This document shows, piece by piece, positions 1-7,023 of a stretch of DNA of 27,402 nt. The DNA is taken from the NCBI GenBank assembly GCA_020851015.1, contig JADZDN010000413.1, positions 1 to 27,402 on the forward strand, in the 5' to 3' direction. The notes beneath the pieces were generated by a model that was not told the DNA's origin, ran no database searches, and was given only the letters and a program-made list of their open reading frames with translations. Positions within the stretch are counted from its first letter, which is position 1. Each line of letters begins with the position of its first letter. A program made the position numbers and the translations under genes. This DNA is from Alphaproteobacteria bacterium (GTDB lineage Bacteria; Pseudomonadota; Alphaproteobacteria; JAEULC01).

Positions 1-1367
1 ACGCGGGTGACCTCGGCCGAGAAGGCGTTCAGCTGGTCGACCATCGTGTTTATGGTTTCCTTGAGCTGCAGGATCTCGCCCGAGACGTTGACCGTGATCT
101 TCTTCGACAAGTCGCCGCCCGCGATGGCGGTCGCCACCTCGGCGATGTTGCGGACCTGGGCCGTCAGGTTGCCGGCCATCGAGTTCACGTTATCGGTCAG
201 GTCCTTCCACGTGCCCGCTACGCCCGGCACCGTCGCTTGTCCGCCCAGCTTGCCGTCCGTGCCCACCTCGCGCGCCACGCGCGTCACTTCCGAGGCGAAG
301 GCGTTCAGCTGGTCCACCATCGTGTTGATGGTGTCTTTCAGCTCCAGAATCTCGCCACGGACGTCGACGGTGATCTTGCGCGACAGGTCGCCGCGGGCCA
401 CCGCCGTGGTCACGTTGGCGATGTTACGCACCTGGTCGGTGAGGTTGCCGCACATCGCGTTGACCGAGTCGGTCAGGTCCTTCCAGGTGCCGGCGACGCC
501 GGGCACGATCGCCTGGCCGCCCAGCTTGCCTTCGGTACCCACTTCGCGCGCCACGCGCGTCACTTCCGAGGCGAACGACCGAAGCTGGTCCACCATCGTG
601 TTGATGGCTTCCTTGAGCTGAAGGATCTCGCCGCGCACGTCCACGGTGATCTTCTTCGACAAGTCGCCGTTGGCCACCGCGATCGTGACCTCGGCGATGC
701 TGCGGACCTGCGCGGTCAGGTTGCTTGCCATCGAGTTGACGCTTTCGGTCAGGTCCTTCCAGACGCCCGACACTTCGCGGACCTTGGCCTGGCCGCCGAG
801 CTTGCCGTCCGTCCCCACCTCGCGCGCGACGCGCGTCACTTCGGAGGTGAAGACGTTGAGCTGCTTGATCATCGTGTTGACGATCTTGGCGGAGCGAAGG
901 AACTCTCCCTGCAACGGGCGGCCATCGACCTCCATCCGCATGCTTTGCAGCAGATCGCCCTGCGCCACCGCGCCGATGGCGCGGATCGCCTCGGTTGTCG
1001 GCCACAGCAGATCGTCGATCAGCGTGTTGACCGAGGATTCCATTTCGCCCCAAGCCCCGTCGGTGTTGCCGAACTTCACGCGCTGGCGGGTCTTGCCTTC
1101 GCGCCCGACCACCTGGCCGACGCGCTCGAGCTGCACGGCCATGCGTTGGTTCGCGATCACGATGTCGTTGAAGGTGTCGGCGATCTTGCCGGCGATGCCG
1201 GTTTGATGGCCCGGCAGGCGAACTGAAAAATCGCCGGCCCGAACAGCTTGCAGCGCGGAAAGCAACTGCTCAAGGCTGGGCTGATTTCCCGGCTCGAAAT
1301 CCGGAGGCGCGGATGGCCGCGCGGACGATGTGTTGGCCGTGACCTGGTCAGCCCCATTGCTGCGCAT
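1..1367 (-). CDS. Cytoplasmic HAMP-repeat sensor histidine kinase, N-terminal part (cut by left edge)
   Basis: About 455 N-terminal codons of a larger protein whose reading frame stays open past position 1. The start is ATG at 1365-1367; an in-frame GTG sits immediately before it, and GGGAG lies upstream. After about 30 low-complexity residues come one or two diverged HAMP-like segments, then a regular series of 92-residue HAMP units, each with [33 protein letters not shown] and INTMVDQL. No membrane segment precedes the HAMP array, so the protein is probably soluble. This architecture is known from group III (Nik1/Os-1-type) hybrid kinases and related bacterial kinases, where stacked HAMP domains relay an osmotic or other signal to a C-terminal kinase core. 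The HisKA, HATPase and any receiver domains would lie outside the window, so the kinase call rests on the HAMP array only. A methyl-accepting protein is less likely because there is no membrane anchor. Confidence 0.85.
   Translation of the reverse strand, partial: MRSNGADQVTANTSSARPSAPPDFEPGNQPSLEQLLSALQAVRAGDFSVRLPGHQTGIAGKIADTFNDIVIANQRMAVQLERVGQVVGREGKTRQRVKFGNTDGAWGEMESSVNTLIDDLLWPTTEAIRAIGAVAQGDLLQSMRMEVDGRPLQGEFLRSAKIVNTMIKQLNVFTSEVTRVAREVGTDGKLGGQAKVREVSGVWKDLTESVNSMASNLTAQVRSIAEVTIAVANGDLSKKITVDVRGEILQLKEAINTMVDQLRSFASEVTRVAREVGTEGKLGGQAIVPGVAGTWKDLTDSVNAMCGNLTDQVRNIANVTTAVARGDLSRKITVDVRGEILELKDTINTMVDQLNAFASEVTRVAREVGTDGKLGGQATVPGVAGTWKDLTDNVNSMAGNLTAQVRNIAEVATAIAGGDLSKKITVNVSGEILQLKETINTMVDQLNAFSAEVTR
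15..842 (-). repeat. Three full tandem 276-bp HAMP-coding repeats, with a fourth starting at the left edge
   Basis: The coding DNA repeats with an exact 276-bp period. The block read on the plus strand as GCGCGTCACTTC ends at 290, 566 and 842, and a diverged copy ends at 14. Units are therefore about 15-290, 291-566 and 567-842. Each encodes 92 residues, one poly-HAMP unit. Long stretches between copies are identical or nearly so at nucleotide level, including many synonymous positions, which points to recent duplication or gene conversion rather than only protein-level constraint. Confidence 0.9.
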
Positions 1368-1370
1368 CAC

Positions 1371-1693
1371 GCCGCTCCCGTGCGAAGGTTATTGTTGAAG
1401 GGGCATGGTGAAGCTGGCGAAGACCGAACACAGCCGGCCGTGCGTGCGCCAATGCACGAATGCGATCCCGGCGTGCGACCGCCGCCGGACTTGGTCGCCC
1501 TGTTCATGCGTCCCCTTATTCAAAGCGCAAGCCGACACAACGGTCATCAACGGGCCGGCAGCGAAAAGGTTGCCGTGCCGTTCGATTTTATTCATCTACA
1601 GGCCAATGCCCTGATGGCTCGGGAACTTTGTGCGTCACCTCACCTTCTCGGAAGGCGCAACCAAAACCCCACAAAAATTCGGGCATAGTTTGC
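1371..1693. other. Divergent intergenic region between HAMP kinase and MscS gene
   Basis: These 323 bp separate the minus-strand kinase from the plus-strand MscS gene and should hold both promoters. Frames across it give only compositionally odd, Arg/Pro-rich translations that look non-coding. The part from about 1560 to 1690 is richer in A+T than its surroundings. A short imperfect inverted repeat, CGGCAGC and GTTGCCG around GAAAAG, lies at about 1556-1575. I see no convincing -35/-10 pair and no RNA gene. Confidence 0.5.
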
Positions 1694-2197
1694 ATGGACT
1701 TTTCCGTGCCCAATCTCGGGGCCGCCGCCTTTCACCTTGGCGGGCGGATCTTGATCGCGATCGGCATCATGGTCGGCGCGCTCATCCTGGCCAAGCTTGC
1801 CCGACGCCTTGTTGAGCGCATTGGCCTAAGCCGCGCCCCGCTGCGACGCGAGGTTCTGCGCATCCTGTCGTCGCTGGCCTATTTCGTGATCATGGCGATG
1901 GGCGTCGCCACGGCGCTCGGCACGCTTGGCATCGACGTGGCCGCCTTGGTCGCCGGGGCGGGATTGGCGGGGCTGGCGCTCGGCCTCGCGCTGAAAGACC
2001 CGATCGGCAACGCCGTCGCAGGCCTGATGATGCTCTATTTCGAGCCGTTCCGCGTGGGCGACCGAATCGCGATCCTGGGAATCCACGGTCAGGTGGATGA
2101 CATCGACCTCCGCTATACAAGGATTGCCACGGACAAAGAGATTGTCCTGGTACCAAATACCATGCTGTTGACAAGCACGATCTCGGTCGAGCGGTGA
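1694..2197 (+). CDS. Minimal MscS-family mechanosensitive ion channel (167 aa)
   Basis: Inner-membrane channel of the small-conductance mechanosensitive (MscS) family, which releases solutes on hypo-osmotic shock. The N-terminal 75 or so residues give two hydrophobic helices (about 12-35 and 55-78). They are followed by the pore helix with the Gly/Ala-rich packing pattern GAGLAGLALGLALKDPIGN (about 93-111), then FEPFRVGDRI leading into the beta domain, and a conserved VPN near the end. Family members such as E. coli MscS (286 aa) continue with an alpha/beta cytoplasmic cage; here the frame stops right after the VPN segment, so the cage is missing. The ATG at 1694 is chosen because the upstream extension has implausible composition; no clear ribosome site is visible. 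Converges with the minus-strand gene ending at 2276. It could be a natural short form or a truncated gene. Confidence 0.8.
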   Translation: MDFSVPNLGAAAFHLGGRILIAIGIMVGALILAKLARRLVERIGLSRAPLRREVLRILSSLAYFVIMAMGVATALGTLGIDVAALVAGAGLAGLALGLALKDPIGNAVAGLMMLYFEPFRVGDRIAILGIHGQVDDIDLRYTRIATDKEIVLVPNTMLLTSTISVER

Positions 2198-2275
2198 CCG
2201 CCGCGGCCGACGCGGATATGCGACGGTCGCGATGGTTGCGTGGACAAGTCGAATATTAGCGGGGATATCGCCCTT

Positions 2276-2764
2276 TCAGCTGCAAGGCTGGATGTTCGCG
2301 TTCGGCGGGTTGTTACCGCTCATGTTGCAGGGGCGCCCCTGGGTGTCAACGCTCCTTCCGGGGGCCGGCGGTACCTCGCCAGGCCGAGGCTGATAGAGAT
2401 TGGGATTCTGTTGCAGCGTCGAGTTGGCGTTCGGTGCCGGCATCGAGTTGCTGCTGGGGCTGGCGGTCGAGCTGTTTGTGCCCGCTCCCGGACTTATTGT
2501 CCCCAGCGTTCCGCCGGTGGGACTGGGGTTGGTAGGGCCGGTTGTCGTCGCGCCAGGGTTGGTTGTGCCGATCCCGGTTGCGCTTCCACTCGTACCGCCG
2601 CCGGTCAGGCCGCTGGGGGAAGCAGTAGTACCTGCCTTGCCCCCCGCGCTGCCGGCACCCCCGCCCGGCGAACCGCTCCCGGACGTTTGAGCGCCTGCAC
2701 CCACCATTCCGGTAATGCCAAGCAGCAAGGCCGCCGCAATCCCCGACCGCATCATCCTGTTCAT
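2276..2764 (-). CDS. Secreted low-complexity Gly/Ser/Thr/Pro/Asn-rich protein
   Basis: A 162-residue protein of unknown function. It begins with a short basic stretch (MNRMMRS) and a hydrophobic core (GIAAALLLGITGMVGAGA), with likely signal-peptidase cleavage after AGAQ at about residues 25-27. The rest is almost entirely Gly, Ser, Thr, Pro, Asn and Ala in runs such as GTTNPGATTTGPTNPSP, with no hydrophobic core typical of a folded domain. Two cysteines near the C-terminus (PCNMSG and QPCS) could form a disulfide. The ATG at 2762-2764 is preferred over upstream starts because GAGGAG lies 7 bases before it and the signal peptide starts there. A strong hairpin sits in the leader (2802-2839). 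Similar proteins occur widely in alphaproteobacteria as uncharacterised periplasmic or surface proteins. Confidence 0.75.
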   Translation of the reverse strand: MNRMMRSGIAAALLLGITGMVGAGAQTSGSGSPGGGAGSAGGKAGTTASPSGLTGGGTSGSATGIGTTNPGATTTGPTNPSPTGGTLGTISPGAGTNSSTASPSSNSMPAPNANSTLQQNPNLYQPRPGEVPPAPGRSVDTQGRPCNMSGNNPPNANIQPCS

Positions 2765-2801
2765 GCTCGAACTCCTCTGTGGCGAAGTCCCCACGAACGA
2801 C

Positions 2802-2839
2802 AGCGGGCGAGTCCTCGCGTTGGCAAAGACTCGCCCGCT
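2802..2839 (-). promoter_or_regulatory. 12-bp perfect inverted repeat in leader of the secreted low-complexity gene
   Basis: AGCGGGCGAGTC at 2802-2813 is exactly complementary to GACTCGCCCGCT at 2828-2839, with a 14-base loop. It lies 37 bases upstream of the ATG at 2764 and before the GAGGAG ribosome site, so it would fold as a GC-rich hairpin in the mRNA leader if transcription starts further upstream. No T-run follows on either strand, which argues against a simple intrinsic terminator. It could be an attenuator, a stability element or a protein-binding palindrome. Confidence 0.6.
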
Positions 2840-3022
2840 TCCAGGGGGACACGCGTCGCCGCGCGGACCTGGATTTCGAGACGCCTTGGTTAAGGAATGC
2901 CCGGCGCATCGAAACGTTGCCCGAATGGTGCATTTGCGGAGCCGGACAATCTTGCCGATCCAATGCAACCGTATCCGTGGCGATCCGTTTCCAACGCCTC
3001 GACCCGTTCAGGAGTTGGCGCG

Positions 3023-3232
3023 ATGCCCCGCTTCATCTTTCCCCGCCGCGGCAGACCAGATGGCCGCTCCCGCCTTGAAGCGCTGCGCCGACTGCATCGC
3101 GAAGGATTTGCACCGCCGGGCGAGCTGATGCAGGCGGCGGACGGAGCCTGGAAGGGTTCCAGTGTGATGAACGGGCGCGTCGTGCATCTCACCATCGATC
3201 ACCAGGGGACCGTGATCGCGGTTCCCGCCTGA
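3023..3232 (+). CDS. Small hypothetical protein (69 aa)
   Basis: Unrecognised. The ATG at 3023 has AGGAG eight bases upstream, which decides the start. The N-terminus is very basic (MPRFIFPRRGRPDGRSR), followed by an amphipathic stretch and a C-terminal half that could form beta strands (GRVVHLTIDHQGTVIAVPA). No signal peptide or membrane segment is seen. The stop is 12 bases before the ATG of the next plus-strand gene, so the two are probably co-transcribed. The basic N-terminus would suit nucleic-acid binding, but this is only a guess. Confidence 0.55.
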   Translation: MPRFIFPRRGRPDGRSRLEALRRLHREGFAPPGELMQAADGAWKGSSVMNGRVVHLTIDHQGTVIAVPA

Positions 3233-3244
3233 CCTGGATTGGCC

Positions 3245-3646
3245 ATGGCGGAAGGGACGATCGACCTCTCGGGAATGCCGCTTCGGCAGTGGCTTGAATA
3301 CCGCCGCTTCAGCCTTACAGCGGACTACCTCCGCCGCGGGCGTGCCAATGGCCGCTTGTCGACGCCGGCATTGCGTCTTCGCTGGCTAGAGGTCCTGGTG
3401 GAATGGTCGAACCACTACGAATCCGACACGCTGCGAGACAGAGCCTGCGATCTTCAGCTCGAACTTTTCCTGCGACAGGAAGAACCGCCGTGGAGAATCG
3501 CGCGCCCGATCCTGCGGCGGTTGCACGCACGGGCGCGCCAGCATCATCGTAGCCTGTCGCCGCAAGCGGCTGCCAAGGCAGCGGCGAGCACGGTTGCGGA
3601 GATCCGCAGGGTCAGCGGGGAAATCGAGACAGCAATCCGTCATTGA
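3245..3646 (+). CDS. Hypothetical Arg-rich helical protein (133 aa)
   Basis: Unrecognised. The ATG at 3245 or an in-frame TTG at 3239 may start it; neither has a clear ribosome site, so translational coupling to the gene ending at 3232 is likely. The protein is rich in Arg, Leu and Ala and predicted by eye to be mostly alpha-helical, with blocks such as MPLRQWLEYRRFSLTADYL and RPILRRLHARARQHHRS and an Ala-rich C-terminal helix. It has no signal peptide, membrane segment or cysteine cluster. It converges with the TPR gene with only 5 bases between stops. Confidence 0.5.
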   Translation: MAEGTIDLSGMPLRQWLEYRRFSLTADYLRRGRANGRLSTPALRLRWLEVLVEWSNHYESDTLRDRACDLQLELFLRQEEPPWRIARPILRRLHARARQHHRSLSPQAAAKAAASTVAEIRRVSGEIETAIRH

Positions 3647-3651
3647 GCGAT

Positions 3652-4314
3652 CTAGGAAGCTGGCGCAGCGTTTCGCTTGGCAGGATTGCCGCCTGGGGCC
3701 AAGCCAAAGCCTGCCATCTGTTTCTCGATTTCCGGATTCGCCTCCCGCGCCTTCGCGAAGTCCTCGGCTGCCCGGGCATCGTCTCCCTTGCGCTGCCGCG
3801 CAACACCGCGTCCCCACAGGGACGAGGCATACAGCGGATCGATCGCTAGCGCGGCGGTGTAGTCCCGGATGGCACGGTCGATGTCCCCCGCTCGCAGGTG
3901 GGCGTAGCCCCGTGAATCGAGCGTCGGCGGGTCCGGTTCCTTGAGGCGCAGGGCGCGATCGCAGTCGGGGATCGCGCGTGCCGTATCGCCCATTGCCGCC
4001 AGGAAGAAGCATCGGTTGTTGAGCAGCGACGGATCGTCGGGCTTCAATCCGATGGCCTGGTCGAAATCTTTGATGGCGGTCTTGAATTCCCCGCTCTGAC
4101 CGAATGCCACGCCACGATTGTTATGCGCCTTGGCTCGCTCTGCCGGGTCGAGGCCTTGGCTGTTCAACAGGCGGCTGCAGCTTATGATTCGCTCCTCCGG
4201 ATCTCCCTGCGCATTCGAACACGCAGCACGATCATTGGCCTTCGCGGCACCGGCCGCGATTGCCGACAGAAGAACCAGCGCCGTGCCGGCCGCTCGAAGC
4301 GTTGTTGCAACCAT
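3652..4314 (-). CDS. Exported TPR-repeat protein (220 aa)
   Basis: Periplasmic or secreted tetratricopeptide-repeat protein; such proteins act as scaffolds for protein-protein contacts, and the partner is unknown. The start at ATG 4312-4314 is chosen because a signal peptide follows directly (MVATTLRAAGTALVLLSAIA, cleavage likely near AKAND). A Cys pair (AACSNAQ and IISCSRLL) sits before the repeats. At least three to four TPR units follow, with recognisable Ala/Gly/Asp positions: NNRGVAFGQSGEFKTAIKDF, NNRCFFLAAMGDTARAIPDC, DSRGYAHLRAGDIDRAIRDY and WGRGVARQRKGDDARAAEDF. The C-terminal tail is unstructured (PGGNPAKRNAAPAS). It is divergent from the PEP-CTERM gene, with 229 bp between them. Confidence 0.8.
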   Translation of the reverse strand: MVATTLRAAGTALVLLSAIAAGAAKANDRAACSNAQGDPEERIISCSRLLNSQGLDPAERAKAHNNRGVAFGQSGEFKTAIKDFDQAIGLKPDDPSLLNNRCFFLAAMGDTARAIPDCDRALRLKEPDPPTLDSRGYAHLRAGDIDRAIRDYTAALAIDPLYASSLWGRGVARQRKGDDARAAEDFAKAREANPEIEKQMAGFGLAPGGNPAKRNAAPAS

Positions 4315-4420
4315 GCGCGGTCTTTTCGTATTGCCAAGCCAACATATGGGAACGTGAAGCAACGCGGTTGGTTCCAACACCAGAAAAGCAATATTCGCAG
4401 TGTCAAGCGAGCGCTACGGC

Positions 4421-4448
4421 TTGATGTCGGACCGCTTTACAGTATGCG
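4421..4448 (+). promoter_or_regulatory. Possible weak promoter upstream of the PEP-CTERM gene
   Basis: TTGATG at 4421-4426 and TATGCG at 4443-4448, 16 bases apart, lie about 95 bases before the ATG at 4544, in a stretch locally richer in A+T. The match to a sigma-70 promoter is modest and could be chance. Confidence 0.25.
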
Positions 4449-4543
4449 CGTCCGCATCGCGACGGATCGCCAATTCGCGCGCGGCACAGCGGTTGCAAGC
4501 GGAAACGTGGGGACTCCGACGCTTCCACAGGAGTCAACTCGTC

Positions 4544-5263
4544 ATGAAGACGAAGATCCGCTTCAGGCACGCGCTCATCGGCACCGCGGGCGCGCTTGCC
4601 TCTCTCATCCTGCTTATCGGTTCGGGCAGCGATTCAATAGCAGGACCTCTCACGCTCCAGCTTTCCGACGGAACAACCACCGTCACGACCGTCGACGGTA
4701 GCGGCGGCGACCTGAACAGTGCGGCGGGCGCGCTGACGTTCATCGGGCCGATCGGAAATTTCACCGTCAATGTTGCCTCGGGGTTGAGCAATCCCGCGCT
4801 GGCCGCACCGTATCCGCACCTCGACCTCAGCAGCGTCAACGTCGCATCGGCCGCCGGCGGATCGCTGACGGTCAGGCTGTCGCAGACGGGCTTCACCAGC
4901 CTGGATACGGCGCGCAGCTTCGCGACAAGCTGGGGCGGGACGCTGAGCGGCACGGGCAGCACGGCGTCGTTCGATGTTTTCGTCAACCCGGATGACGGCC
5001 TGTTCTCCACCACCGGTACCCAGGTTGCGGACCTTGGACCGGCAGGTCCGGGCGCGTTCGCGGACACGGCCAGCACCGCTGCGGCAGTGGACGACTCCTT
5101 CTCGGTCACGCTGGTATCGACCATCAGCTTCGTTTCCGGCGGGACCTTCAGCAGCGACGGCGAAACGCAGATCGCCGTGCCCGAGCCGGCCTCGCTGGGC
5201 CTCTTGGGCATGGCGATGCTCGGGCTGGGGCTGATCGGCCAGCGCCGCCGCAAGCGGGTGTAG
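4544..5263 (+). CDS. PEP-CTERM sorting-signal protein (239 aa)
   Basis: Secreted protein expected to be processed by an exosortase (EpsH/Xrt family) and delivered to the cell surface or extracellular matrix. The start at ATG 4544 has AGGAG about ten bases upstream and opens an N-terminal signal peptide (KTKIRFRHALIGTAGALASL). The middle is a Ser/Thr/Gly/Ala-rich, beta-strand-like domain with no recognised catalytic motif. The C-terminus is a textbook PEP-CTERM tag: VPEPASLGLLG, a hydrophobic helix, then the basic end QRRRKRV. No exosortase is encoded in the window, so the processing enzyme must be elsewhere. A perfect 10-bp hairpin follows the stop. Confidence 0.85.
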   Translation: MKTKIRFRHALIGTAGALASLILLIGSGSDSIAGPLTLQLSDGTTTVTTVDGSGGDLNSAAGALTFIGPIGNFTVNVASGLSNPALAAPYPHLDLSSVNVASAAGGSLTVRLSQTGFTSLDTARSFATSWGGTLSGTGSTASFDVFVNPDDGLFSTTGTQVADLGPAGPGAFADTASTAAAVDDSFSVTLVSTISFVSGGTFSSDGETQIAVPEPASLGLLGMAMLGLGLIGQRRRKRV

Positions 5264-5275
5264 CGCCTGCTGCGA

Positions 5276-5302
5276 TGCGGGACGCCCGAATTGCGTCCCG
5301 CA
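5276..5302 (+). terminator. Hairpin downstream of the PEP-CTERM gene
   Basis: TGCGGGACGC at 5276-5285 pairs perfectly with GCGTCCCGCA at 5293-5302 around a 7-base loop, starting 12 bases after the stop codon. No T-run follows, so it may be a stabilising 3' hairpin or a weak terminator rather than a canonical intrinsic terminator. Confidence 0.5.
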
Positions 5303-5469
5303 CCGTGCTGCCGCCGCCGGAGGAAAACCGGGATGTCAAGAGCGCCGCGGCCGCGGCGCGGGCGGAGAAATCGATCACGCGCTGATGAAATTTCGTCCAC
5401 GATTCCGGACAAGGGAATGGCGCACCCGACCGCGCGTTGTCATCACATCCGCTTCCGTTGGAGGTCGAG

Positions 5470-5739
5470 ATGTCGAACCAGGCAACCGCCGAGGGTGCGC
5501 CCTACCCGATCTGTACTTACCCCACCGTCCATTTCTGGACCGCGCAGGAGCACGAGGGGAACTATGTGGTGACGATCATGCGCCGGCATGATCTGCACGC
5601 CTGCTTTCCGGTGCTCAACCTGCTGACGCTTCCCGCGGTCAGCATGGACAAGGTCATCAACCTCAGCGAAATAGCCGACGCAATCTGCGCCAATCTCGAC
5701 CGCCAACTGGTGGAAAATGGCGAGAAGGCTGGCGCCTGA
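5470..5739 (+). CDS. Hypothetical small protein (89 aa)
   Basis: Unrecognised. The ATG at 5470 follows GGAGG six bases upstream, a good ribosome site. The protein looks soluble: no signal peptide or membrane helix. It starts with MSNQATAEGAPYPICTYPTV and has an aromatic/His/Cys-containing middle (VHFWTAQEHEGNYVVTIMRR, HDLHACFPVLNLL) and a probable C-terminal helix (LSEIADAICANLDRQLVEN). Isolated plus-strand gene, about 200 bp after the PEP-CTERM gene and converging on the IdnD-like gene. Confidence 0.6.
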   Translation: MSNQATAEGAPYPICTYPTVHFWTAQEHEGNYVVTIMRRHDLHACFPVLNLLTLPAVSMDKVINLSEIADAICANLDRQLVENGEKAGA

Positions 5740-5750
5740 CGACGCCAAGC

Positions 5751-5799
5751 AAAAAAGGCGGAGCTGCGGTCGCCGCCACGATGCGACCGCAGCGCCTTT
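5751..5799 (-). terminator. Strong, probably bidirectional intrinsic terminator
   Basis: GCTGCGGTCGC at 5763-5773 pairs perfectly with GCGACCGCAGC at 5783-5793 around a 9-base loop. AAAGGC (5754-5759) and GCCTTT (5794-5799) extend the stem across a 3-base bulge. Read on the minus strand, the stem ends in a run of six T (5751-5756 as A on plus), a canonical intrinsic terminator for the IdnD-like transcription unit. On the plus strand it follows the stop of the 89-aa gene by about 10-25 bases but is trailed only by TTTG. Confidence 0.75.
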
Positions 5800-5853
5800 G
5801 TCCGTCCCCCGACATACCTGACCAGCGACGGGCAGGGCTCCAACCCCCGGCGA

Positions 5854-5867
5854 GGGAACGCGTTCCC
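5854..5867. other. 14-bp perfect palindrome
   Basis: GGGAACGCGTTCCC is its own reverse complement, flanked by CGGC at 5848-5851 and GCCG at 5868-5871, which could extend the symmetry across two unpaired bases. It sits between converging genes, so an operator role is not obvious; it may be part of the 3' end structure of the IdnD-like transcript. Confidence 0.5.
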
Positions 5868-5874
5868 GCCGCAG

Positions 5875-5896
5875 CAAAAAATCGGTGGAAAAACCG
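5875..5896 (-). terminator. Possible weak terminator just after the IdnD-like gene
   Basis: On the minus strand a short 4-bp stem (CGGT/ACCG, 6-base loop) is followed by six T, about 20 bases after the stop codon of the dehydrogenase. The stem is short, so the stronger hairpin at 5751-5799 is the better terminator. Confidence 0.3.
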
Positions 5897-5916
5897 TCGA
5901 ATTGTTTGGCCCATAA

Positions 5917-6942
5917 TCAGTCCGCGGTCAGCACGATTTTCGCGCTGCGCCGCCGATCGGATGCCAGTTCGAATGCCTCGCCGGCGCGGCTGAGGGGCAC
6001 CGTCGCCGTGATCGCCGGTTTCACGTCAATGGTTCCGTCCGCGATCAATCCGACTGCCTGGGCATACACATCGGCGAAACGGAACGATCCGCGGATATCC
6101 AATTCCTTGGCCACTACCGCGTTGAACGGCACCGGAAACGGGTCGCCCGGCAGGCTGCCGACCTGCACCAGGATACCGCCGCGCCGGGCAGCATCGATTG
6201 CGCTGGCCACGCCGCGCGGGCTGCCCGAAGCCTCGAATACGACGTCGTAGCTTCCGGTGCCCGGCGGCGCGCCGGCATGGGCGTGGTAGACCGCGTCCGC
6301 CCCCATGGCGCCCGCACGATCGAGCGCCGATTGCTCCAGATCGGTAGCCGCGACATGGCCGGCGCCCCGCCATTTCGCGACCGCCGTCAGGAACAGCCCG
6401 ATGGGACCGGCGCCGACGACCAGCACCTTGCGCCCATCGAGCGGGCCGGCCCGGTTGGCGGCGTGCAGGCAGACCGACAAGGGCTCGGCCAAGGCTGCCT
6501 CCGCAAAGGGCAGGTGCGCCGGGATCTTGACGCATTGGCCGGCCCGCACGTCGATCGTCTGTGCGAAACATCCCTGCATGTGCGGCCGCTTGCTGGCGCT
6601 GCCCATGAAGAAGACGTCGGGGCACAGGTTGCCGCGCCCCTCGCAGCAGCGCGCACAGGTCCCGCAACTGCGCGACGGATTGACCGCCACGCGATCGCCC
6701 ACGGCCAGCCCGTCGGCCGTGCCTGCAATTTCGATTACCCGTCCGGCGAATTCGTGGCCGAGCACCAGCGGCTCGACCACCGCGAACGATCCGGTTCGGC
6801 CATGCAGGAAATAGTGCAGATCGGAGCCGCAGATGCCGCCGCAGCCGAAGCGCAGTCGCACCCATCCTTCGGCGAGGGACGGTTCGGCCACGCATTCGAA
6901 GCGCAGGTCGCGGGCGGCATGGATGACGGCGGCAAACCGCAT
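5917..6942 (-). CDS. idnD: Zinc-dependent alcohol dehydrogenase, L-idonate 5-dehydrogenase-like
   Basis: Medium-chain zinc dehydrogenase of 341 aa, close to IdnD, which oxidises L-idonate to 5-keto-D-gluconate with NAD(P)+. Catalytic-zinc signatures are present (GGICGSDLHYF with Cys, GHEFAG with His-Glu), as are the four structural-zinc cysteines (CGTCARCCEGRGNLC) and a Rossmann fingerprint (VLVVGAGPIGLFLTAV). The FMGSA segment, HMQGCFA and the ending pattern RGSFRF also match IdnD. The ATG at 6940-6942 has AAAGGAG six bases upstream. It lies 81 bp downstream of the TMADH-family gene on the same strand, so the two may be co-transcribed. No gluconate kinase or ketogluconate reductase partner (idnK, idnO) is present, so the physiological substrate may be a different polyol or sugar acid. 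Confidence 0.75.
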   Translation of the reverse strand: MRFAAVIHAARDLRFECVAEPSLAEGWVRLRFGCGGICGSDLHYFLHGRTGSFAVVEPLVLGHEFAGRVIEIAGTADGLAVGDRVAVNPSRSCGTCARCCEGRGNLCPDVFFMGSASKRPHMQGCFAQTIDVRAGQCVKIPAHLPFAEAALAEPLSVCLHAANRAGPLDGRKVLVVGAGPIGLFLTAVAKWRGAGHVAATDLEQSALDRAGAMGADAVYHAHAGAPPGTGSYDVVFEASGSPRGVASAIDAARRGGILVQVGSLPGDPFPVPFNAVVAKELDIRGSFRFADVYAQAVGLIADGTIDVKPAITATVPLSRAGEAFELASDRRRSAKIVLTAD

Positions 6943-7023
6943 GGCGGCTCCTTTCGTCGTTCGCGTCAATTCGTACCAGCCGGCCCCGGCGGCGGAAATC
7001 CCACTTCCGGCAAACACAAATCC

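Noticed and set aside
15..842. Tandem repeats as a CRISPR or satellite array
   Set aside because: The 276-bp units are fully coding and translate to HAMP domains; there are no short spaced repeats.
237..1226. Plus-strand frame with internal repeats opposite the HAMP kinase
   Set aside because: Its repeats simply mirror the 276-bp HAMP-coding repeats on the minus strand.
1460..1693. N-terminal extension of the MscS gene
   Set aside because: The frame is open, but the added residues are Arg/Pro-rich and unlike an MscS N-terminus.
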